In this document: positions 35,908 through 47,264 of the stretch, in pieces | Layout of the letters: every line of letters begins with the position of its first letter | Position numbering within the stretch: position 1 is the first letter of the stretch | Assembly: GCA_027422505.1 (NCBI GenBank) | Contig: JAPQWV010000127.1 | Location: 496,001-560,000 of the forward strand | Reading direction: 5' to 3' | DNA from: Craterostigma plantagineum | Taxonomy: Eukaryota > Streptophyta > Magnoliopsida > Lamiales > Linderniaceae | Length of the DNA stretch: 64,000 bases | Made by a program: the position numbers and the translations under genes | The notes under the pieces: generated by a model | What the model was told of the DNA's origin: nothing | What the model saw: the letters and a program-made list of their open reading frames with translations, nothing else | Databases searched by the model: none

Positions 35908-37404
35908 TCACACTGCAGTTTGAGTCGTGACCTTCGTAGCAGCAGCAACAACGCCTTTAACCTCCTGAGGTAACCCAACGGCGCTTCTGATATCAGCACC
36001 GACGCCGGCCACTGGGACCGCCTGATACTGAGGAGGAGGAGCTGCAGATGGCACCGGCGCTCCCATTACACCACCCGGCGGAGTACTGTAGATCACCTGT
36101 CTCCCAACTCCGCCGTCGTACGCCATCTGACCATATCCAGCCGCTTCATTCAGCACCACACCACCGCCAGACACCTGCTGCCTCACCATACCGTAACCCT
36201 GCGCAGAGGGGACGCCGGACGCAGGCTGGACCGGCGCGGCGGCGCTCTGCGTCGTGGTGAAACTGTAGATCTGTTGTTGGGCTGGTTGTTGCTGGTGCTC
36301 TCGGTAAAGTTCTTGTGGTATTCTTTGATATGTGTAGTAGGCTTGTGGGGGTGGTGGTTGTTGTTGGGTGTTGATTGGCCGTACTATCTGGCCGGGGAAG
36401 GCACCCGCCGGAGCTGGAATGACGTACACCTGCTGCTGCTGCTGGTGGTGTTCGTTCGTGACAGCTGTCGCTGAAGGGTAGCCGCCTCCGGCGGCGACGT
36501 GGTAGGGGACGCCGGAACCATGGAGGGGTGAAGGAGAGATCTTCTCCGGCGCAGGTCTGTAGTAGTCTCCGGCGCCGGCGATGTTGATGTCGTCGTCGCT
36601 TTTCCGGCGATAGAACTCTCTTTGCTGCTGTTCTTCAAGCCTAAGCCTCTGGAGGTGCTGGATGTGCTTTTGGATCGGATCGAAACCCATCAACCTCTCG
36701 TCCACGTTCTGAACGTTCGCTGGATCTTCAATTTCAGATCTCTGTTGCGGCGCTGGGGGAGAAATCACGTTCCCCCTCTCCAAGCCGAAGAGGAAATCGA
36801 CGTTCGTACTCGGCTGAGGCGGAGGAACGGCTGCCGGAGCCGCCGCGGAAGGCGGCGGGGTGATGATCGGAGCCGAATTTAAAGCCTCGACGAACCTCTC
36901 CTTCTCCGACCTCGCATCCTCCGAGCCAAAACTCCGATTCGAGGAGTTCATGCTCGAATTCTGAATCGGAAAAATGAAGATCCTCAGCCTAGCCGGCTTG
37001 TGCGAAATCCGATACAGCCGCTCGTACTCGTGCATCATATGCTCCAAATCGTCGTCGTTCGTCACGGAGATCAACGCGTCGAGGTCTTCCCCAGGCAGCT
37101 GGTACTTGAACGATATGTTCTCCCCGTCGCACAGCGCCACGAGCTTCGCCAGGAGCGCGCCGAACTTGACGCTGCGATCGACGGAGAGTATCTTCGTCTC
37201 TCCTCCGACGTAAGCTAGCTGATTATCGTGAGGCCTAGGATGGATCTTACCTCCGTAGCTGCACATGAACTTCACCTTGTAATTAGGCGGCGGCTGCAGA
37301 TTCGCGTCCTCCCACGGCGGTAGGTTTTCGTAGTCAATCTCCCGCGATCGCGGCGAAGAGTCGCCTGACTCCGGGTAAGACGAGTTGTACGAGTAGTTCT
37401 CCAT
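35908..37404 (-). CDS. PB1-domain protein, Gln/Pro-rich
   Basis: Intronless, 498 residues. The PB1 domain spans about residues 40-140, beginning KVKFMCSYGGKI. It carries the acidic loop (GEDLDALISVTNDDDLEHMM), so it is an acidic-face type able to pair with a basic PB1 partner. The remaining 350 residues are low complexity, rich in Gln, Pro, Ala and Gly, with short Q runs (HHQQQQQVYV, TQQQPPPP). This resembles the plant octicosapeptide/Phox/Bem1p family of unknown specific role. The ATG is preceded by a plausible leader. No kinase domain is attached. Confidence 0.88.
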   Translation of the reverse strand: MENYSYNSSYPESGDSSPRSREIDYENLPPWEDANLQPPPNYKVKFMCSYGGKIHPRPHDNQLAYVGGETKILSVDRSVKFGALLAKLVALCDGENISFKYQLPGEDLDALISVTNDDDLEHMMHEYERLYRISHKPARLRIFIFPIQNSSMNSSNRSFGSEDARSEKERFVEALNSAPIITPPPSAAAPAAVPPPQPSTNVDFLFGLERGNVISPPAPQQRSEIEDPANVQNVDERLMGFDPIQKHIQHLQRLRLEEQQQREFYRRKSDDDINIAGAGDYYRPAPEKISPSPLHGSGVPYHVAAGGGYPSATAVTNEHHQQQQQVYVIPAPAGAFPGQIVRPINTQQQPPPPQAYYTYQRIPQELYREHQQQPAQQQIYSFTTTQSAAAPVQPASGVPSAQGYGMVRQQVSGGGVVLNEAAGYGQMAYDGGVGRQVIYSTPPGGVMGAPVPSAAPPPQYQAVPVAGVGADIRSAVGLPQEVKGVVAAATKVTTQTAV

Positions 37405-38341
37405 CGTCGGCGCACGTTAGCTTGGGCAGAGAGGATTTCGAGCGTACGTTAGCTTGCGAAGGGGCAAAGGGCGGTGGTGTTATCCTTCCATGATTTTGAA
37501 GAGTTTTGGGGGAGAAGAGAAGAAAAGAGAGTGAATGAATTTATCGTCGGAGTGGGGTTTTCTTTTCTCTTAGGTTTACGATAGGGCGACATGTGTTTCC
37601 ACGCGATAAGCGATGACGTGGCGAGTGGAGAGAGAATGGTGGCAAGTTGCTGATTAGCTGGACAGTCATGGGCCCACACGGAGAAGGAGATAAGGAGTAA
37701 TATCATTACCTCGTTGACCGTTGAATATAATGTGATTAAAAAAAATGAATTATAGTAATAATAGAAAGGACTTTAACAGCTCGATGATTTTTAATATTTA
37801 AATTTGAATTTGGTCCTAATCAATAAAAGACGAGTTACGTGCCCAGATACAGTACAGCAGCCAAGTGGGGGTGTTAGGTTATTTTGCAAAATGCGAACAT
37901 TTGTATGTTTTAGTACACTTGTCGCCATTACACATTGAATTCAATCGTCACCGTTGATTGCCAAGGTTATGTTCGACTTCCTATTGTTTTCTCCAATTTA
38001 ATACTATGATATTCTTCACGCACTTCCACGTTATTGCCAACATCGTTCGAGATTGCACATGAATTCTTTAGACGAAGAATTAGATAATAAATGTGCGTAC
38101 ATAAGTTTGGATTTCTTCTGTTCAAAGCACATGATTACGTTATTCATTTTTGTAGGCCGAAGTTTGGTGTATTTCCGATTAATATACCATTTTTTCCTTT
38201 GGCCCAATAAGCACGGCCCATCTTATTTAACCGCAGGTCAAAGCCCATTCATGGCCCAATATAACTGTGTAATCCAACTAATATGTTCTCTTCTTCCTCT
38301 GTTCTTTCTCAGAGACACTCGTGAACGTCGATATTGCAACA
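37405..38341. promoter_or_regulatory. divergent promoter region, PB1 gene and 170-aa gene
   Basis: 0.94 kb shared by two genes reading outward. It includes G-box-like cores (GATGACGTGGCG at 37612-37623) near the PB1 side, and GGCCCA-type motifs (GGCCCAATAAGCACGGCCCA at 38201-38220) near the other. Confidence 0.45.
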
Positions 38342-38854
38342 ATGGGGGATCCAAGAATCCTCATCGCTTCCTTCCGACAACCGATGAAGTACCAAATCTG
38401 CCCCCACCCCGCCCATCGTAGTCAAGCAAATCGTTCGAGGACGCTAAGAATTTCGTGCCTCAGAGACAAACAAGAGCCGTTCGCAGATGAGATGCTTGCG
38501 ATGGAGCTCAGCGTAGAAATCAAGAAGTTGAGCTCAAGCAAAGTGCAGGGAGAAGATGCGATGAAGAAGAGCAGAGAGCTTCTGTTCGCTGAGCTGTCCA
38601 ATCACGTGGATTTGAGACCCGACGATTTGAAGAAAAAGTGGGCGAAGATGAGCGAAGATGAAAAGTGGGATCTTGCCAAGGCGTTCGTCGATGAATGGAG
38701 CGCTGATTATCATCCCTTGTCTGCTAGGTCTGTTAAATCAATGGTGGACGAGCATATGCTGGGGCAGAGCATTGGTTCTGGGAATTCTAGGGCGGGTGGG
38801 GTTTTCCCTGATCTGGGGAAATTGTTGGGGTTTTCACGAAATGATGAAGATTGA
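38342..38854 (+). CDS. uncharacterised 170-aa protein, possibly plastid-targeted
   Basis: Intronless. The start is the ATG at 38342 (MGDPRILIASFRQPMKYQI). The first 45 or so residues are basic and Ser/Arg-rich with few acids, which could be an organelle-targeting leader. The rest is a compact charged helical domain with KKSRELLFAELSNHVDLRPD and KKKWAKMSEDEKWDLAKAF, ending VFPDLGKLLGFSRNDED. I do not recognise a named family. The ordered composition and codon use suggest a real gene. GGCCCA motifs upstream fit a constitutively expressed gene. Confidence 0.7.
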   Translation: MGDPRILIASFRQPMKYQICPHPAHRSQANRSRTLRISCLRDKQEPFADEMLAMELSVEIKKLSSSKVQGEDAMKKSRELLFAELSNHVDLRPDDLKKKWAKMSEDEKWDLAKAFVDEWSADYHPLSARSVKSMVDEHMLGQSIGSGNSRAGGVFPDLGKLLGFSRNDED

Positions 38855-39597
38855 CGTCGCTCTTTTGTCTTCCCTTTCGGCTGTGTTTCATCTTTGCTTA
38901 CGGTTTTTTCTTGATTCCCAACATAAAAACTCAACACTGTAAATTGATGAAGGACAATGCTTAGCATCTGCATATCTTATCCAATAGCAGAAATACAGTC
39001 TGCTTCAGTTTCAAGAAAGCAGGCAACGGCTCGAACCAAGCATAGTATGATTTTTTATGTGTGTTCACTGTTCATGTATATTTTTCATGGATTAGATAAT
39101 AATAATATAATCGCTTATTAAAGATGATTATCAGGACATGGGCCGTAATAATAATGCTGAGCTTCCCGGCCCAATATATTATCATTCTTTCACTGTCAAG
39201 TCAAGCCCAGATAGTCCGAAAGCCGAACAGCGATTTTAAGATCGTTGACGTTTATGGAGTATATACAGTTGTTGACCTCAATGGAAAGGCCGCGTGAGTT
39301 CGTGATTGTCATTTCGATCATCCTCATAAATTAGGACAATTGGAGTGCATCGAACCATCGATTGGGCGCGGTGGTGTTCAATTTCCGGTGGTCGGCGAGT
39401 ATCGCAATTTGCTCAGGTGAAATTCCCCCTTCTTTCGTTGTTTCGAAACCCTAGATTTATTTTCAATCGTGCTGGGGGTTCGATCGATCAAACCGCTTTA
39501 TGTGTGGGTATCACGCTGCAAACCCATTCATTTGTCCGATTTATTTTCTAGCGTGCGGAGATTTCTCTAGTGCAAACCTCTGCTACTGGGGTTCGGT
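38855..39597. other. intergenic and leader of 39598 gene
   Basis: About 740 bp: 3' flank of the 170-aa gene, GGCCC motifs near 39138 and 39170, and the leader of the next gene from about 39340. No coding resemblance. Confidence 0.5.
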
Positions 39598-40784
39598 ATG
39601 GATTTAGAGACAGAGAACAGAATAGCTGCAATTCTGCTGAAAGAGGCGGATGAGCTGCGCCGTCAAGCTCAGAAGGAAGGGGCACTCGCTTATCTCCGTG
39701 AGCCCGCCGTTCGGAGCAGGCCTAATTCTCGTTTCCTTACCGCAACTGTTCGTGGTGTACAGCAAGGTTACTTTTTTAATTGTTTTTCTCTGATGTTTGA
39801 ACTTTGAAGGCTTTTGTCTGGCCAATACCAAGGGTATAGGCATTTTGGTTGAAACTTGAAACTATTGCCAAAAATACAAAATTGTTGCATGGAGCATTCG
39901 TCTGTCTCAACATCGCTGAAATCAGCACTAGATGCTTTAGCTCTTGCTTTTCCCGTTTTGGATAGGCTTCATTGACTCGAATGGGGATTCGCTTTACGTT
40001 GTCTTGGACCTCACTGATTAAGTTTGCAGTTTTCATTCTTCTTTAGGTCAGTTCCTTGGCCTTTGAATTACAAGCTCTCCTTTGTCGTCTGTGTTACTAC
40101 AGCTAATCGCGCCGTTGAAGTTAATGAGATGTGGAGAATAAGGGATAAACAAATAGAGCTGGAAAAGAAGCTCAGAGGATCAAGAAATGAAACTATCACG
40201 AGTCGAAGCCATAAGGATGCTCGTGACTCTGATCGGGACAGAATTAGAAAATGCAGCAAAGTCCAAACAACTGCAAGCACTTCTGACTCGCCAAAGAAAA
40301 GGACTGCCGAGGATATAGACGATGACGGTTTAAGGGATGATGAAGTCGAGAAATTTTTACAATCGAGGTTCGTTCGTGCTACTTGCAAGCATATAAGTGC
40401 TTTTATATTCCTCTCCAAAGCTGTACTTTATGGCCTCTTTGAATCTAACTGTTGGAAAGCAGGATAAAGAGAGGTAGGGGAGCTGTTGGATCAAGAATGG
40501 ATTACACGGGTCCATACCCACATTCTTGCCCAGATTCAGACAAGAATATGGCGTCCGAAGACATCGATGAGAAGCTTAGGAAAGCTCGCATTAAGCTTGG
40601 CCCGGAGAAGCCTTCCTCGCTAAAGACCAACGATTCGTCCAGCGAGGAATCACTCGAAGACGCTGATAAAAAGAAGGTCAAGAGAAGCGCAAGCAAACGT
40701 CGTTCCAAGAAACATAAATCAAGAGAGAAGTATAGGGAGAAAGAGAAAGGGAGAAGGGAGAAAAGGCATAAGCATTACAAATGA
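39598..40784 (+). CDS. conserved nuclear basic-tailed protein, function unknown
   Basis: Exons 39598-39766, 40103-40367 and 40463-40784 join in frame to 251 residues. The N-terminus is a helical conserved block (AAILLKEADELRRQAQKEG, then RPNSRFLTATVRGVQQANRAVEVNEMW). The middle is charged, and a KRGRGAVGSRMD segment follows. The C-terminus is a Lys/Arg/Ser tail (KRRSKKHKSREKYREKEKGR) of the kind seen in splicing-associated nuclear proteins. I recall similar unnamed plant proteins but no established function. The tail implies nuclear location; this is inference. Confidence 0.78.
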
Positions 40785-41081
40785 TTTTTCCTTCTCTTCG
40801 TAACAGACAGACATCGGTGTAACAGTCTTACGTTGAAAATTATGCGATATTAAGTGTTACTTTGTGTTAATCATCGATCGAAATCGAACGTATATGAAAC
40901 AGATCTCTCCCCAGTTTAGTATTTATCCCACATGGGCTCATTATTTGGGCCCAATTTAAATTTGGGCTAACCTTGAACAAGCCCAGCCCAATTATAACCA
41001 CGGCCACCCAACAAAGCGTTAAAAACAACCACGCGCCGTTGACGGGCGTGGTTCCCCAGCAACGTCGCATTCCTCCCCTCC

Positions 41082-43116
41082 ATGGCCGGGAAAGATCACA
41101 GCCATACCTATAGAAAGTCCTTGCACACCTCGCCGATCGCGCCACGCCTTATCGTGTCTCTACTCTGCCTCGCCTCTCTCTTCCTCTGCTTATCTCTCTT
41201 CAGAAGAGACGTCGGACGAAATTCCTCGAACTACGTGGAGGTACTTGGAAATGTTGGCTGCAACTACTCGAACGGCCGATGGATCTACGATCCGACCGTC
41301 AGATCTCCACCGAGGTACGACCACGCTTGCAAGGAGATATTCGCCGGATGGAATTGTATCGCGAACCACAAATCGAATGCTGTAGATTTGGTTAGGTGGA
41401 GGTGGAAGCCGTACGGATGCGATTTGCCGCAGTTTGACGCTCTTAAATTTCTGGAGAGGTTTAGAGATACTAATATTGGTAGGCATTTTCTGGTATTTTG
41501 AGCTAATTGCTTCTTGAATTTCGGTTGCTTACTGGTAACAAAAGTTTTTCTTTTTTTTTTTTCTTTTTGGTAACAAGAGCTTGAGCGTCTAGCTCATTGG
41601 AGTTTTCATGTCCGTCAAGTAGTATTATGTCTTGGAATCGACCAACTGTACGCTTCATTTTGATGGGATTTCTATTTCTTTGCTGAATGCTGAAGCATGT
41701 GTCTTTGTTTCTAGTTCATTCGATGTACTCTTAACTCGTTGGAACAATGATAGGATCATCGTTGTATGCCTTATGCCTGCTCGCTGGAGTTCTTGTAATT
41801 TAATAATTTTACAATTTTTGTACCTTACGCTTTCTCTACAGTGCAGGATTTGTTGGGGACTCGTTGAACAGAAACATGTTTGTCTCTCTTTTTTGTGCAT
41901 TGAAACGAATCTCAGCTGACGTGAAGAAGTGGCGTCCTGCTGGTGCTGATCGTGGATTCACTTTCATAAAGTACAACCTTACTATCGCCTACCATCGAAC
42001 AAATCTTCTGGTTCGCTACGGTAGGTAAGAAGTGGGATGCATCACTATGTAGCTGCTCAAAACTGATACAATCTGATGTTTTACTCATTCTGTTCTTTCC
42101 AGGTGGTCAGCTAGTAACAGGGAGGGTGAGTTGGAGTCAATTGGCTACAAAGAAGGCTATAGGGTTGATGTTGACATACCAGAAGGAACTTGGATAGAAG
42201 CTCCAAGTTTTCATGACATTCTCATTTTCAACACCGGACATTGGTAATAATTTAAATCGCTGCCTTTGCTCGTGAAGTTGAAATTTTTTTCTTAATTTGC
42301 CACTTTACCGGTGTATTTCAGGTGGTGGGCTCCGTCAAAGTTTGACCCTGTAAAATCACCAATGCTATTCTTCGAGAAGGGTGCCCCTGTGATTCCTCCC
42401 ATTTCACCAGATGTCGGCCTTGATAAAATGTTACCACACATGGTAGGTTCTTCTCCATCTTGGCTGGTTTCAATTTCCCTTTGCCTACTCTCAACTATTG
42501 GTATACCCTATTTCGGAAAATAAATGCATACCCTCACGTGATCTCAATGTGTTATATGTTTGGGTAGGTCTCTTACATAGAGAGAAACTCAAAGCCAGGT
42601 GCGACATTATTCTTTCGAACACAATCACCGAGGCATTTCGAAGGAGGTGACTGGGACCAAGGTGGTACTTGTCCTCGTTTACAGCCCCTGATGACACAAG
42701 AAGTAAGTCCTCAATTTCCATTTCTTCAGTTGCATCGAAGTGTTTGTTATACTTGCAGCATAGTTAGTTGCCTTCCATATGTAGTCTTAAGAGACAATTT
42801 CACTGTATTATTACATAGCCTCATAACTAAAAACCTATCCAATGTTTAGGTTGAAGAACTTTTCGCCGTAGAGAAGAATGGGACGAACGTGGAGACACGA
42901 CTCGTAAACCACCATCTGTACAAGGCCCTTGAAGGTAAGAGTAGTTTCCACGTATTGGACGTAACGCACTTGAGTGAGTTTAGGGCCGATGCTCACCCAT
43001 CTTCGACTGGTGGTAAGAAACACGACGATTGCATGCATTGGTGCTTACCTGGACTCACTGATACTTGGAATGACCTTCTTCTAGCACAATTGAACAACGT
43101 CAGATCTCGACATTGA
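41082..43116 (+). CDS. trichome birefringence-like (TBL) O-acetyltransferase
   Basis: Golgi type II membrane protein that O-acetylates wall polysaccharides. Six exons, 41082-41478, 41847-42024, 42103-42243, 42322-42442, 42568-42702 and 42850-43116, join in frame to 412 residues. A membrane helix lies at about 22-42 (LIVSLLCLASLFLCLSLF). The TBL domain starts CNYSNGRWIYD with its paired cysteines (GWNC, YGCDLP). The esterase-type GDS motif is VGDSLNRNM (GDS at 136-138), and the DxxH motif is DDCMHWC (384-387), so the Ser-His-Asp triad is complete. The polymer acetylated is not evident. It looks most like the TBL12/13 group, with modest confidence. Confidence 0.92.
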
Positions 43117-43814
43117 GAAATATTTTCTCAGCTTCTTCCTTCACAATTTTTTTTATGTAACTATGTTTATGTTAGTTTTTAGTGTTATAAGGTGTTATGT
43201 CGCAACACAAATATTCTGAGTAATCTTTGTATGAGGTTACGAGATGAGAGGACTATACTACTTCTACACGTCGTTTCTTGGGTTTCGTTGTCTGAAACTA
43301 TTGTAGGATTGTTCTGTTCTTTTTTTTATCCCTTACTTTTCTGCTGCGTTCAAGTGAGACTGTGGTTCGAGTTACAGACCCCTCAGTTCTTTTTTCAGGT
43401 AGGTGGGTTTCTTTCAAATTTTCCTTTTTGATGTTTCATCTGTTTATGCTGCTTTGTTTCTCTCTTAAGGATCTTACTCGCGGTAATTTGGACTGCCTGA
43501 CCAATGCCGGATGATTAATTTGTGGTGGGTTTTTGTTGAAATTAGCTCGAAATGATAAAGAATTTCTTGTTTGATTTGGTTCGTAATGGTGTTAGAGTGG
43601 GATTCGACTGAGCAGCTGCCTAGTTTGTCAATTCGTGGCTCATAGCTCGTCTTCAGGCTATTTCTAATTCTGTTTTGACCTTGAAGTTCTTGTTCGAATA
43701 GCTGTTATGAATTATGTATGTTGTGCTGCTAATGGTAGTTTCTGGCAATGGAAAAAGGAACCTTAAAGAAGGATTAATGCGATCGATTGTCTAGCTAAGC
43801 GATTTCTAATAGCC
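43117..43814. other. TBL 3' flank and upstream of pseudogene
   Basis: About 700 bp of T-rich sequence. It may include a former leader intron of the following pseudogene. No reading frame of note. Confidence 0.4.
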
Positions 43815-44977
43815 ATGTATAGACAATCTCCTAGTAGGAACCTCAGTCGAAGGGACTCAACTCACGGTGAGCATGTTCTTCAGATATGTCTGCTGCTTGC
43901 ATTTGCTTTTGGTCGACATACCAAGTCAGTCCCATTACACGACTCGACGAAAGCAATGTTGATGGAAAAGCTACACTCGAAAGTGGTGCTAGTAATGAAC
44001 TTGTAAGACTTGGAAGAAAGGACATCCGTCCCTTTAGTGGAGGCAACCGAAGATAAAATTGGCGAGTCTGCTGAAGAAGATGAGAATAATCTTGAAGAAG
44101 ATGATGTAGAATGAAACATCGAACATAATGTGGATGATGTGACTGAAGGAGAAAATGAGTAAACGAACGAGGACGAACAAGAGAAATATGATTCAGAAAT
44201 CCACCGAGAAGATGAAAACAACGATAATGCGACTGAAGAGAAGGGAGATTACAAAGCTGATGATGCCTCAAGCGCTGTGAGTCGAGAGATTCAAAACAAG
44301 ATGAGTACCAAGAACGAATATGAACACCCTCAAGACACTTTATCAGAAGTGGGAGATAATAATAATAATTGGAGCGAAGGTGAAGATACAGATCGGTTTC
44401 AGAATGGGAAAGAAGATAATAAAGAGTCGAATGTAAGAACGACCAGTGAAAACAAGGAGCTTGCGATTGATAACTAGAGAAAGATTCGCCTCGTAATGGA
44501 ACTATAATGCAAGGCTCTGAAGATAATCTTACCAATAATAACTCAACAAATGTTGAAAGAGACAATATGGACTCACCCTCTGCGAATCTCACAGAGAGCG
44601 GCATTAATTTGGATCATGGTAAGGGTGATCTCGACGAGACTACACCAAAAGAAATATCTATTTCGGACATTAGTGCTTCTGAGAAGATGGATAACTCGAG
44701 CTTAGATGACGATAAAATCAGTGATGGAGAATCGAACTCTGAGAATGGACCTGAAAGGATCATTACATCAAAGGAGTCTACAGACACTGGTAGCTGAGGC
44801 ACGGCAGAGAAGAAACATGTCCCCGAGGATGAGAAGTCAGATACTAGCGGTAATAAAATCGAGGACAAATTGGAATCTATGGACAGCAAAAATCATGAAA
44901 ATGAATCTGAAAACAACGATGCTATTGATATATCTGATTCGAAGAATCCTTTTTTGGAGGAGACACGTTCGAACTGA
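43815..44977 (+). pseudogene. decayed membrane-anchored acidic protein gene
   Basis: Begins MYRQSPSRN...HVLQICLLLAFAFG, matching the start of a plant family with a short N-terminal membrane helix and a very acidic tail. The continuation YQVSP, then ASNELVRLGRKDIRP, lies in another frame, and the Glu/Asp-rich body (EEDENNLEEDDVE) lies in a third frame. Several in-frame stops follow (for example 44112-44114, 44161 region, 44476 region, 44795-44797). At least two frameshifts and four or more stops separate the pieces. The body remains rich in Asp, Glu, Asn and Ser up to FLEETRSN at 44977. It is clearly broken. Confidence 0.82.
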
Positions 44978-45433
44978 TCTTGATCCCCTTCCCACGATAC
45001 AAAAGCAAGCGAACTAACCATTTTAGGGTCGTTTTGGTTCAACTTTTTTCGATTTTTACAGGTGCGAAGATGTTAGATAAGTGTTCAGATAAGTACTAGT
45101 TACGTTTCTGTATATGAAGATAGTAGTAATAAGTAAAATGCTAGTGTTCTTTACAAGGTTTCTAGGCTGTATAATCAACTATATAACAGTATTTAGCGGA
45201 CTGTTATTTCCTATAATTAATGTCCGTGTTTTTCATTTCAATTGAGTTTTACGCATTGAAGATAGCTGCAAAATCTAAGGAGCAAATGCCGCATTACAGA
45301 AATAACTCTGGTAATAAATGTATTCATCTGGAAATTTCAGGATCCATACACAGCACGTAATGTAGAACTATCATGAAAATTAAAAGCGAAACCCTAATGT
45401 CAAGAAACCCTAATTGCTAGAAAAAACCCTAAA
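44978..45433. other. intergenic
   Basis: 3' flank of the pseudogene and of the minus-strand MADS gene. AT-rich; nothing coding seen. Confidence 0.5.
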
Positions 45434-46324
45434 TCAATTATTCAGATGACCAAAAATACTGCCATAATCTTCACTAAAACCCTCCAAAACACCATCATAA
45501 TTGTTAGAAGCACCATTAGTAGGCAGATAAGTCATAGTAAGAGCATTATTAATCTCATCAACACCACCTTGAAGATGATGGCTCATATTCAAACCACCAC
45601 CATCACCACCACAGATATCTTCCACTAAATTACCAATATGCCCCTGAACCTCCCTCCCTTTCACCGCGGGCCCAGCCAAGGCAGCATTCTTGATGAGCCT
45701 CAAATCGTCGGCCTTCATGGAAACACTCTTCATAAGCCCATCTAAAGCCATGGCGAACTCCTCCATTTCCTCAAGCTCCATGTTCTCAAAGTCGTCGTTC
45801 CACCAATAACGACCATTGATTCCAACCTGAAAATCTCCAGCAGCATTAGTGCCATTCAAACCCGAGGACAACGAAGAAGAAGAGGAAAGCCTCGTAGCCT
45901 CTTCGATAATCCCCTTACGATTCTTCTCAACCTCTAAATCCCTCAATATTCCATCGTATTTCTCGTCGTAGTCATTTGCCTTCCCCGCATTAGATCCCTC
46001 GGGGGGATTTTCTCCATCGTCGCTGTTACCTTGGCCAAGGTAACGGTCTATGACAAAGTCTGTCGAAGGGTGTCCAAACGTGAAGATTCGCTTGCTCGAA
46101 GAGGGGATTACGATGGCGATGTGGGCCCCAGTAAGAACGCAGAGCTCGCTGGCTTTCTTGAATAAGCCCGAGCGTCGTTTCGAGAAGGTGACTTGGCGAC
46201 TGCTGAGCTTTTCGATCTTCTCCATCTTTATTCTCTTCCTTCCTTGGCTCTTTTTCATACCACTTCCCATGGGCTGCTTCTCATCGTTTTGTGGGTTGTT
46301 TGTGGTGTCTGAGATGCGTAGCAT
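45434..46324 (-). CDS. type I (M-alpha, AGL62-like) MADS-box factor
   Basis: Intronless, 296 residues from the ATG at 46322-46324; an alternative ATG lies at 46268-46270 (MGSGMKKSQGRKRIKMEKI). The MADS domain is complete: GRKRIKMEKIEKLSSRQVTF, SKRRSGLFKKASELCVLTGA and HIAIVIPSSSKRIFTFGHPS. There is no K-box, as in type I proteins. The C-terminus is acidic and Ser/Gly-rich. The AGL62 subgroup acts in female gametophyte and endosperm development. TATATATA at about 46414-46425 on this strand could be the TATA box. A second gene of the same class follows on the same strand 1 kb upstream. Confidence 0.9.
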   Translation of the reverse strand: MLRISDTTNNPQNDEKQPMGSGMKKSQGRKRIKMEKIEKLSSRQVTFSKRRSGLFKKASELCVLTGAHIAIVIPSSSKRIFTFGHPSTDFVIDRYLGQGNSDDGENPPEGSNAGKANDYDEKYDGILRDLEVEKNRKGIIEEATRLSSSSSLSSGLNGTNAAGDFQVGINGRYWWNDDFENMELEEMEEFAMALDGLMKSVSMKADDLRLIKNAALAGPAVKGREVQGHIGNLVEDICGGDGGGLNMSHHLQGGVDEINNALTMTYLPTNGASNNYDGVLEGFSEDYGSIFGHLNN

Positions 46325-47264
46325 TCTGTGCTTCAAGAATCAAAACTTCATCAAAGTTTGAATTTTTATTTTCTTGCTGAGAGAGAGAGAGTGTGTGCAT
46401 TGTCTTTCTTACACGTATATATATGTTTTTAGGGCTGTCAAAGGTCATTAATTTAGGTAATAAGGGATTCTGGTGAGATTGCAATCATTTATTGATTTTG
46501 GTTTCCATGAATACGAGTTAGATTTTTTGGCGGACGACAACCCCATAAGAATTTGAGCAGTGCATTGGTGTATTGAATGCATTGACTGGTAAATTAATGA
46601 TGTATCATTAAATTCTGTTAATTGCATTTATAATTGATTAATCAGGCCACTGATTGTTAATGAAATTGGTAATTACGCAACAGACAGCTGTCGATCGACG
46701 ATATTACAACAGCCAATTCATTGTAAGCTGTAACTAAATTCAGAAGACGTGTATTACATACATATATTGTTCTTAATTTCATCCATTTATTTAGCGAAAG
46801 ACAATACTTTATAATATTCGAAAGATCGGCAAATATTTGAAAGCTATGGTTTTGCTCGGACAAGATGGGTAGAATTAGATATATGCAAGTAGTTGCTTGT
46901 ATAAGGACAAGAAGGTAAAGCTTAATGGAAGCAACATTTAATCAATTGATCTTTAGTTTTCGTTTCTATTGTGAATATTTAATTGAGGCTATATCATATC
47001 TTTAACATAGGTGTATGATCTAATAGAACGAAAATAAAACAAACATAAGTAATAATTAAACTTCGCTTAATAAAAATCATAGTTTTACATTGTGATATAG
47101 CTCTTGCCAATACAATTGGCAAGAATTTTAGAAACAATGTAAGAGTAACAAAACACACAATCTAAAAATCCCAAACATCAAAGCAAGAAAATCGAAAACA
47201 AAGAGAAATAACATAACATAGAGTCGAGCCTTCATCATGCAACGATATGAGAAAACCCTAACAT
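46325..47264. promoter_or_regulatory. promoter of first MADS gene
   Basis: 0.94 kb between two same-strand MADS genes. A GA repeat lies at 46380-46391, TATA-like sequence at 46414-46425, and a short inverted repeat (CTTGCCAATACAATTGGCAAG) near 47102-47122. Confidence 0.5.
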
